Positions 45,978 to 54,306 of a stretch of 64,000 bases of DNA are shown piece after piece. The DNA lies in NCBI RefSeq assembly GCF_000686885.1, contig NZ_JMLU01000002.1:62001-126000 (forward strand), given 5' to 3'. Position 1 is the stretch's first letter. Each line of letters opens with the position of its first letter. This DNA comes from Flavobacterium sasangense DSM 21067. Its GTDB lineage: Bacteria > Bacteroidota > Bacteroidia > Flavobacteriales > Flavobacteriaceae. The notes beneath the pieces were generated by a model, which was not told the DNA's origin, did no database searches, and saw only the letters and a list, made by a program, of their open reading frames with translations. A program made the translations under genes and the position numbers.

Positions 45978-47069
45978 TTGAAAACACCTAATAAAAAATC
46001 GGCACTTTCAGAAATTCACGGCGTTGCCCAACCCGAAACTTTGAGTGCGGTTGTCGCACATCAAATTCAACAATTCCGAAGAAAACAACCTTCGGCAGAA
46101 GAATTAATTGCTGGAATTTTAAATGGTGATAAAACCGCTTTGAGTCGCGCTATTACTTTGGTTGAAAGTACGAATCCTGAACATTTAGCCAAAGCGAATG
46201 AAGTGATAAAAGGTTGTTTGCCACATGCAAATAACTCTGTTCGTATAGGAATTACGGGTGTTCCTGGTGTTGGAAAAAGTACATTTATTGAAGCTTTTGG
46301 AAAATATCTAACTTCTATCGGAAAGAAAGTGGCTGTTTTAGCTGTTGACCCAAGTTCTTCTATTAGTCACGGAAGTATTTTGGGCGATAAAACCCGAATG
46401 GAAGAATTGGTAAAAGATGAAAATGCTTATATCCGACCAAGTGCTTCGGGCGATACGTTAGGTGGCGTTGCTAGGAAAACGCGTGAAACTATTATTTTGT
46501 GTGAAGCTTGTGGTTTCGATACGATAATTATTGAAACCGTTGGAGTAGGACAAAGCGAAACGGCTGTTCACAGTATGGTTGATTTCTTTTTGTTGCTTAA
46601 AATTTCAGGTGCTGGTGATGAATTACAAGGCATCAAACGCGGCATCATGGAAATGGCAGACACTATCGTAATCAATAAAGCCGATGGCGATAATGTTGCG
46701 AAAGCCAAATTAGCGAAAACCGAATTCAATAGAGCGTTACATTTATTTCCAGCCAAATCTTCAGGTTGGATTCCGAAAGTGACGACTTGTAGTGCTTATG
46801 AGAAAACAGGAATTGATGCGATTTGGGACATTATTTCCGAATATTTTGAATTGGTAAAAGCAAATCATTATTTCGAAGAAAAACGTCAAAATCAAAACCA
46901 ATTTTGGATGATGGAAACGATTAATGAACAATTGAAATCACATTTTTATAATCATCCGAATATCATTCAATTATTAGAAGAAAATAAAAAAGCCGTGCAA
47001 AACAATGAAATTTCACCTTTTGCAGCGGCTATGAGTTTGTTGGAACAGTATTTTAATAATGACAGGTAG
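45978..47069 (+). CDS. meaB: MeaB/ArgK-family GTPase, chaperone of methylmalonyl-CoA mutase
   Basis: 363 residues: Walker A GVPGVGKS (94-101), DPSSSISHGSILGDKTRM, ETVGVGQSE (G3) and NKAD (G4). MeaB loads and protects the B12 cofactor of methylmalonyl-CoA mutase. The start is TTG at 45978; the leader is short and no ATG precedes the conserved part. The last codons and the TAG stop (47067-47069) lie inside a near-perfect palindrome (47066-47094), so the C-terminus of this protein may have been set by that element. The adenosyltransferase at 37547 belongs to the same pathway. Confidence 0.93.
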   Translation: MKTPNKKSALSEIHGVAQPETLSAVVAHQIQQFRRKQPSAEELIAGILNGDKTALSRAITLVESTNPEHLAKANEVIKGCLPHANNSVRIGITGVPGVGKSTFIEAFGKYLTSIGKKVAVLAVDPSSSISHGSILGDKTRMEELVKDENAYIRPSASGDTLGGVARKTRETIILCEACGFDTIIIETVGVGQSETAVHSMVDFFLLLKISGAGDELQGIKRGIMEMADTIVINKADGDNVAKAKLAKTEFNRALHLFPAKSSGWIPKVTTCSAYEKTGIDAIWDIISEYFELVKANHYFEEKRQNQNQFWMMETINEQLKSHFYNHPNIIQLLEENKKAVQNNEISPFAAAMSLLEQYFNNDR

Positions 47070-47094
47070 GGATCAAGTCGCGACTTGTCCCTAC
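47066..47094. repeat. Palindrome I-1 carrying the meaB stop codon
   Basis: GTAGGGA, a bulged T, CAAGTCG (47066-47080) then CGACTTG TCCCTAC (47081-47094): 14 bp of perfect self-complementarity with no loop. It contains the meaB TAG and lies between convergent genes. The ACAAGTC/GACTTGT core recurs at 47360-47380. Confidence 0.8.
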
Positions 47095-47111
47095 GTAATC
47101 ATAATCAAAGA

Positions 47112-47342
47112 TTATTCTTGCTCGTAACGTTCAATTTCTCTATCGTAGAATTCCCCAGCAATGGTAATTAAATGTTCCATTTCTGATTCTAATTCTTTTT
47201 CGTCTTCTTCTTCAATATCTTCTAAAAATTCTACTTCGTCATCTTTTAAATTGATTACGAATCGTGGATATTCTAAATGGATTACGAAAATATCTTCTGG
47301 AAAATCGGTATTATCTCCGATAACAAATTTTGGTAAGTTCAT
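47112..47342 (-). CDS. Small acidic conserved protein
   Basis: 76 residues, no signal peptide. It has a folded-looking N-terminal half (PKFVIGDNTDFPEDIFVIHLEYPRFVINL) and a strongly acidic helix (DDEVEFLEDIEEEDEKELESEMEHL). I recall similar short proteins in Flavobacteriia but know no function. It is flanked on both sides by related palindromes (47066-47094 and 47360-47380) and lies 46 bases behind the MATE gene on the same strand. Confidence 0.75.
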   Translation of the reverse strand: MNLPKFVIGDNTDFPEDIFVIHLEYPRFVINLKDDEVEFLEDIEEEDEKELESEMEHLITIAGEFYDREIERYEQE

Positions 47343-47359
47343 GTTTTTAAATTTAGTTG

Positions 47360-47380
47360 AGACAAGTCAATGGCTTGTCT
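47360..47380. repeat. Palindrome I-2 in the leader of the small acidic gene
   Basis: AGACAAG (47360-47366) pairs with CTTGTCT (47374-47380), followed by GTACGTTATT. Compare TCCCTACGTAATC after the palindrome at 47066. It starts 17 bases upstream of the ATG at 47342. Confidence 0.6.
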
Positions 47381-47388
47381 GTACGTTA

Positions 47389-48759
47389 TTAATTTTTAAT
47401 CAATTTTTTCGTTAAGTAATTAAAGCGAATATACAAAAATATCGCTGCAGCTGTTAATCCGGCCAAAAGTCCAATCCAAACGCCAACGGCTTTTAATTCG
47501 GTTTCTAATCCTAAGTAAATCGATATTGGAAAACCAATTACCCAATATGCTACAAAGGTTATATACATTGGAATTTTCGCATCTTGCAAACCACGAAGTG
47601 CACCTAAAACCACCACTTGCAAGCCATCGGAAATTTGAAAAACAGCCGCTACTAAAAGTAAGTTAGCCGAAATTGCGATTACTTCTAAGTTTTCGGTTAG
47701 GTTTTTAAAATCGTTAATATCTACGAAAATATAGGGTAAACTCGTATGTAATAGTACAAATAACAAGGCGAAAACTACTTCAATTATTATCGTTAATAAG
47801 AAGATGGAAATTGCAACTTTTCGTAAGGTAACATAATCTTCTAATCCTTTTTGGTTTCCAATACGAATCATAGCTGTAACGCTCAATCCCATGGCAAACA
47901 TAAAGGTTAACGAAGCCAAACTCAACGCAATTTGGTTTGCAGCTTGACTTGTAGTTCCAATCATTCCACATAACCAAATGGCTCCTGTAAATAAAGCGAC
48001 TTCAAAGAACATTTGCATAGCAGAAGGCATTCCAATTTTAATGATTTTTTGGTTGACTTCTTTTTTAATTTCTTTCAAGCTAAATCCTTTAAAATACGGA
48101 TGAAATTTTGGTTTTAAATTCATCATATAATGCATAAAACCTAACATCACAAAACGAGAAGCGATAGTTCCTACGGCAGCTCCAACGATGCCCCATTTTG
48201 GGAAGATCCAAATTCCGTAAATTAAAAAATAGTTGATAACTACATTGGTAATATTTCCAATGATAGTAGCCCACATGGAATATTTAGTTTCGCTCAAACC
48301 ATCAGCAAACTGTTTGTAAGCTTGGTACATAATTAACGGAATCAACGAAAAACCAACAATATCTAAATACGGTTTTGCCATATCCACTACAGCTTCCGGT
48401 TGCCCCATGTATGCAATAAGTGGTTTCGAAAAGAAAATTAAGGTAAATAAAGCGACACCCAAAATCGTACACAAATACAACCCATGATGAAAAGCCGAAC
48501 GACCACCAGCTACATCATTTTTTCCATCAGATTCGGCTACTAAAGGTGTAATGGCTGTTGAAAATCCAATTCCTAATGACATGGCAATGAAGACAAAACT
48601 GTTTCCTAATGAAACCGCCGCTAATTCTGTTGGACCTAATTTTCCGACCATGATGTTATCCACAATTCCCACAATGGTATGACCTAACATTCCTAAAATA
48701 ATAGGGTAGGCGAGTTTTAAGTTTTGTGAAAATTCTTTTGTGTAGTCGGAAAAAGTCAT
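47389..48759 (-). CDS. MATE-family efflux transporter (NorM-like)
   Basis: 456 residues, twelve predicted membrane helices, with the MATE words YPIILGMLGHTIVGIVDNIMVGKLG and the internal repeat GMIGTTSQAANQIALSLASL. It exports cationic drugs or metabolites with H+ or Na+. The start at 48759 (MTFSDYT) is chosen because an in-frame codon at 48777 falls inside the TACCTTTG promoter element (48775-48782). The small acidic gene at 47112 follows on the same strand. Confidence 0.92.
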   Translation of the reverse strand: MTFSDYTKEFSQNLKLAYPIILGMLGHTIVGIVDNIMVGKLGPTELAAVSLGNSFVFIAMSLGIGFSTAITPLVAESDGKNDVAGGRSAFHHGLYLCTILGVALFTLIFFSKPLIAYMGQPEAVVDMAKPYLDIVGFSLIPLIMYQAYKQFADGLSETKYSMWATIIGNITNVVINYFLIYGIWIFPKWGIVGAAVGTIASRFVMLGFMHYMMNLKPKFHPYFKGFSLKEIKKEVNQKIIKIGMPSAMQMFFEVALFTGAIWLCGMIGTTSQAANQIALSLASLTFMFAMGLSVTAMIRIGNQKGLEDYVTLRKVAISIFLLTIIIEVVFALLFVLLHTSLPYIFVDINDFKNLTENLEVIAISANLLLVAAVFQISDGLQVVVLGALRGLQDAKIPMYITFVAYWVIGFPISIYLGLETELKAVGVWIGLLAGLTAAAIFLYIRFNYLTKKLIKN

Positions 48760-48774
48760 TTTGGCAATTTTGAG

Positions 48775-48782
48775 CAAAGGTA
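48775..48782 (-). promoter_or_regulatory. Candidate -7 element for the MATE gene
   Basis: Minus strand TACCTTTG matches TAnnTTTG. It lies 16 bases upstream of the chosen ATG and overlaps the alternative upstream start. Confidence 0.5.
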
Positions 48783-48820
48783 GTTATTTTGAAAAAGATT
48801 TTTCAATAATAAAATATTAC

Positions 48821-49330
48821 TTAATGAACTTGATTACTAGAAATTTTCTCTTCAAGAAATGAGTAAATATCATTTGTGTCATGAAAAGTAAATTGTTTTC
48901 CCTTTGTGAATTTATTTGGATGAGAATTTTCTATATCCGATACAAAAATTGTTTTTAAAGTAAATAGACTTTTTGAATTTGGTTTTTTAGTTTCAAAATA
49001 AGAAACTGAACCATATCCATTTCCAATTGTATCGTAAATTCTAAATGTTTTAATTTCAGAATATTTCAATTCTTTTCTGCTAAATGGAACTTTTCGTATT
49101 ATAGAATCATTAGTTAATATTATTTTAGATTTTATAATAAAAAATATTATATAAGGTGATAATAAAATAAAGGGTAAAGTGAAAAAAGATATTTTCCAAT
49201 ATCCATCTTTAATTAAAGTATATGCAAAAATTGAAGCAATTACCGATACTGCAAGTCCAATGATAGTCCAAAAAAGTGTGACAAATGATTTTACATTTAC
49301 TGCCGAATATATCTTTATTACATTATTCAT
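48821..49330 (-). CDS. Two-helix membrane protein, PH-like domain
   Basis: 169 residues. Two membrane helices (about 17-40 and 47-66) are followed by a soluble beta-rich domain of about 100 residues (KIILTNDSIIRKVPFSRKELKYSEIKTFRIYDTIGNGYGSVSYFET) that has the feel of bacterial PH domains of the YdbT type. Function is unknown. It starts 27 bases after the LolD-like ATPase stop on the same strand, but does not look like its permease partner. Confidence 0.7.
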   Translation of the reverse strand: MNNVIKIYSAVNVKSFVTLFWTIIGLAVSVIASIFAYTLIKDGYWKISFFTLPFILLSPYIIFFIIKSKIILTNDSIIRKVPFSRKELKYSEIKTFRIYDTIGNGYGSVSYFETKKPNSKSLFTLKTIFVSDIENSHPNKFTKGKQFTFHDTNDIYSFLEEKISSNQVH

Positions 49331-49357
49331 TTATGCAATTGAGGATTGAAAGTAACT

Positions 49358-50059
49358 TTACTTTTTAATATTCGGATTTTGTGAATCACTTTCAATAAGT
49401 CCGTCGCGTAAACGAATGATTCTGTGAGCGTAAGCGGCAATATCTTCTTCGTGAGTTACAAGAATTACAGTGTTTCCGTTGGCGTGAATTTCGTTGAATA
49501 AATTCATGATTTCTACTGAAGTTTTACTGTCTAAGTTTCCTGTTGGCTCATCGGCTAAAATGATAGAAGGCTTGTTAACCAAAGCTCTCGCAACCGCAAC
49601 ACGCTGACGTTGACCACCCGATAACTGATTCGGTTTGTGATCCATACGGTCTTGAAGTCCCACTTGTGTCAATACTTCAGTTGCACGTTCCACGCGTTCC
49701 GATTTAGAATGACCTGCATAAACCATTGGTAAAGCTACATTATCCAAAGCCGTTGTTCTAGGCATTAAGTTAAACGTTTGAAAAACGAATCCAATTTCTT
49801 TATTACGAATTCCCGCCAATTCATCGTCTTGCATTTCACTTACGTGTTTTCCGTTCAAAATGTAAGTTCCTGAAGTTGGCGTATCCAAACAACCTAAAAT
49901 ATTCATCAAAGTGGATTTTCCAGAACCTGAAGGTCCCATCAACGCTACATATTCCCCTTTATTAATTTCTAAATCGATGCCTTTTAACACATACACGATT
50001 TCGTTTCCTAAAGGGAAATCTCTTTTGATATTGGTTATTTTGATTAACGGATTTGCCAT
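49358..50059 (-). CDS. ABC transporter ATP-binding protein, LolD/MacB type
   Basis: 233 residues: Walker A GPSGSGKS (42-49), signature [15 protein letters not shown], Walker [14 protein letters not shown] and the H-loop VTHEED. This spelling marks the LolD/MacB/FtsE group, which powers lipoprotein release or macrolide and peptide export. No permease gene is adjacent, so its partner is elsewhere. Its leader carries a short GAATGT word repeat (50059-50080) right against the ATG. Confidence 0.93.
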   Translation of the reverse strand: MANPLIKITNIKRDFPLGNEIVYVLKGIDLEINKGEYVALMGPSGSGKSTLMNILGCLDTPTSGTYILNGKHVSEMQDDELAGIRNKEIGFVFQTFNLMPRTTALDNVALPMVYAGHSKSERVERATEVLTQVGLQDRMDHKPNQLSGGQRQRVAVARALVNKPSIILADEPTGNLDSKTSVEIMNLFNEIHANGNTVILVTHEEDIAAYAHRIIRLRDGLIESDSQNPNIKK

Positions 50060-50080
50060 GTTGAATGTCGAATGTTGATT
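50059..50080 (-). repeat. Short word repeat in the LolD-like gene leader
   Basis: Degenerate TTGAATGT/TCGAATGT words directly abut the start codon (plus-strand GAATGT at 50063 and 50070). The level of support is low because the unit is short. Confidence 0.35.
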
Positions 50081-50152
50081 AACGAATTATGATTTCAGAA
50101 GTTTTAAATTCCGATTCTATTATAAGTAGAAAAAGAAAGGAATTTGTTACAA

Positions 50153-50977
50153 CTAAAAACGAATTCTTTCAAACAAGTGTGAACTAATCGTTTTATTCGG
50201 ATTGATGATGAAATGTTCTTTTTGTTGTTCGGCTCTAAAGAATATGATTCCCCATTGAAAAGTATCAATCGTAACGGAAACTTTTGGATGATTTTTTATG
50301 ATTTCCCAAGCTTCTTCCATATCAGTTGACCAATGAATATCATCGAAAATCCAAACAGAATCATTTGAAATCGTAGGAAGTAAGGCTTCAAAATAATCTA
50401 AAGTCGCTTTTTTGGAATGATTGCCATCGAAATAGATTAGGTGATGGGTTATGGGTGAAAGGTCAAGGGTTTTAAAATAGCTTGAAAATTCGGTATTAAC
50501 GAATTCAATATTTTGAAAATTTGAATTTTGTTCTTGCAATTGAACTTGCGCTTGCTTTTGCGTATTTGGACAACCTTCTAAAGTGATAATGTCCGAATTT
50601 TTATTTCCCAATGAAAGTGCAGAAGTAGCCAATCCTAATGAAGTGCCAATTTCTAAAACGCTTTTTGGTTGAAAATAACGAACAATTCTAAAAAGTAGTT
50701 CTGCATTTTTTGGAGTAATTCCAGCGGTTTGTGCGATTTTTGAAATTGCTCTGGTATTTGATTTAAAAACTCGTGAACCAGCACCAAAATCGGTTACTTC
50801 AATCGTGTTTTTATTTTCTAAAAGCGATTTTCTATACGATTTTAAGGTTTCGTATTCTGGATATTTGGTGTTGTCATAAAAACATTTCGTAACTAAATCA
50901 AACACAAATGGCGAATGCACTCCATGTTCGTTTTTGGAATGGAAAAGGAATTTTATGTAGGATTTAATTATAGTCAC
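50153..50977 (-). CDS. Class I SAM-dependent methyltransferase
   Basis: 274 residues with the Rossmann motif VLEIGTSLGLATSALSLG (about 117-134) and IITLEGCPNTQKQAQVQL. The N-terminal word KNEHGVHSPFVFDLVTKCFYD and the LIYFDGNHSKKATLDYFEALLP word place it in an O-methyltransferase-like Bacteroidota family. The start is GTG (50975-50977), inside the first plus-strand copy of a 13-bp tandem repeat; an in-frame stop lies four codons upstream. Residues KTLDLSPITHHLI are encoded by a 34-bp sequence that matches intergenic element A, suggesting a repeat absorbed into the protein. Substrate is unknown. Confidence 0.85.
   Translation of the reverse strand: MTIIKSYIKFLFHSKNEHGVHSPFVFDLVTKCFYDNTKYPEYETLKSYRKSLLENKNTIEVTDFGAGSRVFKSNTRAISKIAQTAGITPKNAELLFRIVRYFQPKSVLEIGTSLGLATSALSLGNKNSDIITLEGCPNTQKQAQVQLQEQNSNFQNIEFVNTEFSSYFKTLDLSPITHHLIYFDGNHSKKATLDYFEALLPTISNDSVWIFDDIHWSTDMEEAWEIIKNHPKVSVTIDTFQWGIIFFRAEQQKEHFIINPNKTISSHLFERIRF
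50438..50471 (-). repeat. Repeat element D inside the methyltransferase coding sequence
   Basis: 34 bases that match element A (25480-25513) at 27 of 34 positions with no gap, in the same sense relative to the gene. Translated, it adds the low-complexity segment TLDLSPITHHL just before the conserved YFDG word. Confidence 0.6.
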
Positions 50978-51048
50978 AGTTTTCAGTCACAGTTTTCAGT
51001 CACAGTTTTCAGTCACAGTTTTCTCTGCTTACTGCGACTGCGACTGAA
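50972..51048. repeat. Tandem repeat element E over the methyltransferase start
   Basis: AGTCACAGTTTTC occurs four times exactly in tandem (50972-51023, 13-bp unit). A right arm ACTGCGACTGCGACTGAA (51031-51048) is complementary to the units: 11 of 12 match for TTCAGTCACAGT. The GTG start of the methyltransferase lies in the first plus-strand unit. The element fills the gap to the ABC-F gene. Confidence 0.85.
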
Positions 51049-51057
51049 TACTAATTA

Positions 51058-52920
51058 TTATTCCATTTTGCTCGATAATTCAAACCAACGTTCTTCTTTT
51101 TCTTCTAAAGTTTGAATGATTTTTTGTAATTCATTCGCTTTTGCTTCAATTTTATCATCAGCAACTTTTCCGTCGGCGAATTCTTGTTCGATGGTTTTCT
51201 TTTGAATTTCTAAATCTTTGATTTCTCTTTCAATTTTATTGAATTCCTTCTGTTCGTTGAAACTTAATCCAGTTGAAGCCGTTTGTTTTTCCTTCCAATT
51301 TGTTTTTTCAGTACTTACCGAATTTAAAACTTTTGGTTCCGCCGAATCTTCATACGCTCTAAAATCAGAATAATTTCCTGGGAAATCTTCAATTTCGCCT
51401 TCACCTCTAAAAACAAATAAGTGATCTACAATTTTATCCATGAAATATCTGTCGTGACTTACGACTAATAAACATCCTGGATAATCTAAAAGAAAACTTT
51501 CTAAAACGTTTAATGTTACAATATCCAAATCATTCGTTGGCTCATCCAGAATCAAGAAATTCGGATTTTGAATTAAAACAGTACATAAATACAAACGTTT
51601 CAATTCGCCACCGCTTAATTTTTCAACGAAATCGTATTGTTTTTTGGCATCAAATAAAAAGCGTTCCAATAATTGCGAAGCCGAAATAATTTTTCCTTTA
51701 GTTAACGGAATATATTCGCCATATTCTTTGATGATATCAATTACTTTTTGTCCTGGTTTCGGGTTGATACCACTTTGTGTGTAATACCCAATTTTAATCG
51801 TGTCACCAATAATCACTTTACCCGAATCAGGTTGAATGGTTTGGGTTAAAATATTTAAAAAAGTCGATTTTCCGGTTCCGTTTTTACCAATAATTCCAAT
51901 GCGTTCGCCACGTTGAAAGGAATAGCTGAAATCTTTTAAAATGGTTCGGTCAGGGAAATTCTTATTCAATTTTACCATTTCGATAATCTTGCTTCCCATG
52001 CGTTCCATGTTGATTTCGAGCTCTACAACATTTTCTTTTCTTCGACTTTCGGCAACTTCTTTAATTTTGTAAAAATCATCTTGACGCGATTTTGATTTCG
52101 TCGTTCTAGCTTTTGGTTGACGGCGCATCCATGCCAATTCCTTTACGAATAAGTTTTGTGCTTTGTCAATTGTTGCATTTTCTGAAGCCAAACGTTCTTC
52201 TTTTTTGGCTAGATAATAAGAATAATTGCCTTTGTATTGGTAGATTTTTCCGTTGTCTAATTCGATAATTTCGTTACAAACGCGTTCCAAAAAGAAACGG
52301 TCGTGCGTTACCATAAACAACGTGATGTTTTCTTTTGCAAAATAATCTTCTAACCATTCAATCATTTCTAAATCAAGGTGATTGGTTGGCTCGTCTAAAA
52401 TTAATAAATCAGGTTTACTAATTAAAATAATGGCTAGCGAAAGACGTTTTTTTTGTCCACCCGACATGTTTTTGACTTTCATTTTTAAGTCTTCCAACTT
52501 TAGCTTGTATAGAATTTGCTTGAATTGCGTTTCAAAATCCCAAGCGTTATGGCGGTCCATATCGTCAAAAGCTCTTTGATACGCTTCTTCGTCATTCGGA
52601 TTTTCTAAAGCTTTTTCGTAGCGTTCAATTACCTTCAGAATTTCATTATCCGAAGCAAAAATATTTTCCTCAATGGTTAATTCGTCTTGCAAATTATTGT
52701 TTTGCGACAAAAACGCCATATTAATCTCTTTTCGAACTACCACTTGACCGGTATCAGGTTCGTCCAAACCATTAATCATGTTCATAATCGTGGTTTTTCC
52801 TGAACCGTTTTTAGCGATAAAAGCTATTTTTTGATCTTTGTTAATTCCGAACGAAACGTTGTCAAATAACACACGTTCGCCATAAGATTTTGATATATTT
52901 TCGACTGATAGGTAATTCAT
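51058..52920 (-). CDS. ABC-F family ATPase with C-terminal coiled coil (Uup-like)
   Basis: 620 residues. Domain 1: Walker A AKNGSGKT (36-43), MSGGQKKRLSLA, LLILDEPTNHLD. Domain 2: Walker A GKNGTGKST, LSGGELKRLYL, FLILDEPTNDLD. The linker contains KNLFVKELAWMRRQPKARTTKSKSRQ, a DNA/RNA-binding-type basic stretch. The last 75 residues form a charged coiled coil (FNEQKEFNKIEREIKDLEIQKKTIEQEF) as in Uup, a soluble ABC-F protein linked to ribosome function and transposon excision. Divergent from the glycosyltransferase gene. Confidence 0.94.
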   Translation of the reverse strand: MNYLSVENISKSYGERVLFDNVSFGINKDQKIAFIAKNGSGKTTIMNMINGLDEPDTGQVVVRKEINMAFLSQNNNLQDELTIEENIFASDNEILKVIERYEKALENPNDEEAYQRAFDDMDRHNAWDFETQFKQILYKLKLEDLKMKVKNMSGGQKKRLSLAIILISKPDLLILDEPTNHLDLEMIEWLEDYFAKENITLFMVTHDRFFLERVCNEIIELDNGKIYQYKGNYSYYLAKKEERLASENATIDKAQNLFVKELAWMRRQPKARTTKSKSRQDDFYKIKEVAESRRKENVVELEINMERMGSKIIEMVKLNKNFPDRTILKDFSYSFQRGERIGIIGKNGTGKSTFLNILTQTIQPDSGKVIIGDTIKIGYYTQSGINPKPGQKVIDIIKEYGEYIPLTKGKIISASQLLERFLFDAKKQYDFVEKLSGGELKRLYLCTVLIQNPNFLILDEPTNDLDIVTLNVLESFLLDYPGCLLVVSHDRYFMDKIVDHLFVFRGEGEIEDFPGNYSDFRAYEDSAEPKVLNSVSTEKTNWKEKQTASTGLSFNEQKEFNKIEREIKDLEIQKKTIEQEFADGKVADDKIEAKANELQKIIQTLEEKEERWFELSSKME

Positions 52921-52932
52921 TATTTTAATTTG

Positions 52933-53085
52933 TCAATTAGACAATATGGCAATTCCAACTTTCGGAACAAGTTGAGCCAATCGTTTTGCAAAAATAGCTT
53001 TATTATTTCAAATTCGTATTTTTGTATTTTATAAATAAATATTGCAACTTTGACTTATCAATTAATTGGCACATTGACTAATTGA
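52933..53085. repeat. Inverted leader repeat pair J around a divergent promoter region
   Basis: A 22-base word (52933-52954, minus sense) and its counterpart (53064-53085, plus sense) are inverted copies with three mismatches. The shared core in mRNA sense is ATTGnCTAATTGA. One lies 12 bases before the ABC-F start and the other 18 bases before the glycosyltransferase start, so both mRNAs carry the same leader word. Confidence 0.7.
52989..53024. promoter_or_regulatory. Divergent -7 elements (ABC-F minus, glycosyltransferase plus)
   Basis: Minus strand TATTTTTG at 52989-52996 and plus strand TATTTTTG at 53017-53024, each pointing to its gene. -33 matches are poor for both. Confidence 0.45.
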
Positions 53086-53103
53086 ATATTGAAAATTAAA
53101 TCC

Positions 53104-54222
53104 ATGCAACTATCCGTAATCATTCTCAACTACAATGTGCGCTATTTTTTAGAGCAGTGTGTGCTAAGTGTCCAAAAAGCATTGGAAGGCATTGACGGTG
53201 AAATTATTGTCATTGACAACGCATCATCAGATGATAGTTGTGAGATGATGAAAACCAAATTTCCGCACATCAAACTCATTGAAAATAAAGATAATTTAGG
53301 TTTCCCAAAAGGAAATAACATTGGAGTTGCTCAAGCCAAAGGTGAATACGTTTGCGTTTTAAATCCTGATACCGTTGTTGCAGAAGATACTTTTTCAAAA
53401 ATACTGAACACTAAAAACTGGCAACTGAACACTGGAATTATCGGTTGTAAATTAATTGATGGTGCAGGAAATTTCCTTCCCGAAAGCAAACGTGGCGTTC
53501 CAACACCTTGGGTGGCTTTTACTAAGATTTTCGGATTGTATAAAATTTCCAATTATTTTGGAAAATATTATGCCCAGCATTTATCGGAGAACGAATCTGG
53601 GAAAGTAGATATTTTGGTAGGAGCTTTTATGGTAATGAAGCGCGAATTGTATCTTGAAGTCGGTGGTTTTGATGAAAATTGCTTCATGTATTCGGATGAT
53701 ATTGATTTGAGTTATTTGGTTTTGAAAACGGGAAAATCGAATTATTATTTTCACGAAACTTCGGTAATTCATTATAAAGGCGAGAGTACTGTTCGAGATG
53801 GAATGTATATGAAACGTTTCCGTGAAGCGATGCAGTTTTTCTATAAAAAACATTTCAAGAAATCATGGTTTTTTGATCTGATGATGCAAGTTGGAAGTTT
53901 CGCTTTTAGTCTTTTGAAGAAGAATCAACAAAAGAATGAAGTTCGGATTATTGATGAATATATCGTTTTTTCAAGAGAAAATTTAGAATTGAATCTATCA
54001 AAAAAAGCAACTTATTTGTCTGATTTTAATCAATTTGAGAATCAATCCCAAAAAAATCTTGAAATAATATTCGATACCACTACTTTTAGTTTTGCTGAAA
54101 TTATTACTTTTATGCAGTTAAATAAGAGTAAAAATCTAAGTTTTAAGAATTACATTTCGAGTTCGAATTACTTAATTGGAAGCAATAATTCGAGCGATAG
54201 AGGACAAATAATTTTGTTATAA
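53104..54222 (+). CDS. Family 2 glycosyltransferase
   Basis: 372 residues from ATG 53104 (MQLSVIILNYNVRYFLEQC). A TTG five codons upstream is less likely. GT-A motifs: IVIDNASSDDS, NPDTV (the DxD region), GAFMVMKRELYLEVGGFDE and the acceptor-side YSDDIDLSYLVLKTG. This is the dTDP-rhamnosyl/mannosyl branch of GT2, cytoplasmic-face sugar transfer onto surface polymers. Residues LNTKNWQLNTG are encoded by an ACTGAACACT direct repeat (53403-53433), which looks like inserted low-complexity sequence. No other glycan genes are adjacent. Confidence 0.92.
   Translation: MQLSVIILNYNVRYFLEQCVLSVQKALEGIDGEIIVIDNASSDDSCEMMKTKFPHIKLIENKDNLGFPKGNNIGVAQAKGEYVCVLNPDTVVAEDTFSKILNTKNWQLNTGIIGCKLIDGAGNFLPESKRGVPTPWVAFTKIFGLYKISNYFGKYYAQHLSENESGKVDILVGAFMVMKRELYLEVGGFDENCFMYSDDIDLSYLVLKTGKSNYYFHETSVIHYKGESTVRDGMYMKRFREAMQFFYKKHFKKSWFFDLMMQVGSFAFSLLKKNQQKNEVRIIDEYIVFSRENLELNLSKKATYLSDFNQFENQSQKNLEIIFDTTTFSFAEIITFMQLNKSKNLSFKNYISSSNYLIGSNNSSDRGQIILL
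53403..53433 (+). repeat. Word repeat H inside the glycosyltransferase gene
   Basis: ACTGAACACT at 53403-53412 recurs exactly at 53424-53433 (21-base period, in frame), with further ACTG words between. It encodes a non-conserved loop ahead of the IIGCKL word. Confidence 0.5.
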
Positions 54223-54261
54223 AAAATTATTGATTTCTTTAAAAATCGAACGAAAAATTAG

Positions 54262-54269
54262 TATTTTTG
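54262..54269 (+). promoter_or_regulatory. Candidate -7 element for the E2 gene
   Basis: TATTTTTG followed by CAAACC, 38 bases before the ATG at 54307; fits TAnnTTTG. Confidence 0.5.
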
Positions 54270-54306
54270 CAAACCAAATACAAAAACACAACTTTAGTTT
54301 AAAGAT

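Noticed and set aside
48760-48777. Longer start of the MATE transporter
   Set aside because: The codon lies in the -7 promoter element, so it should not be transcribed.
50972-51048. CRISPR array
   Set aside because: The 13-bp units are directly tandem with no spacers, and there are no cas genes in the window.
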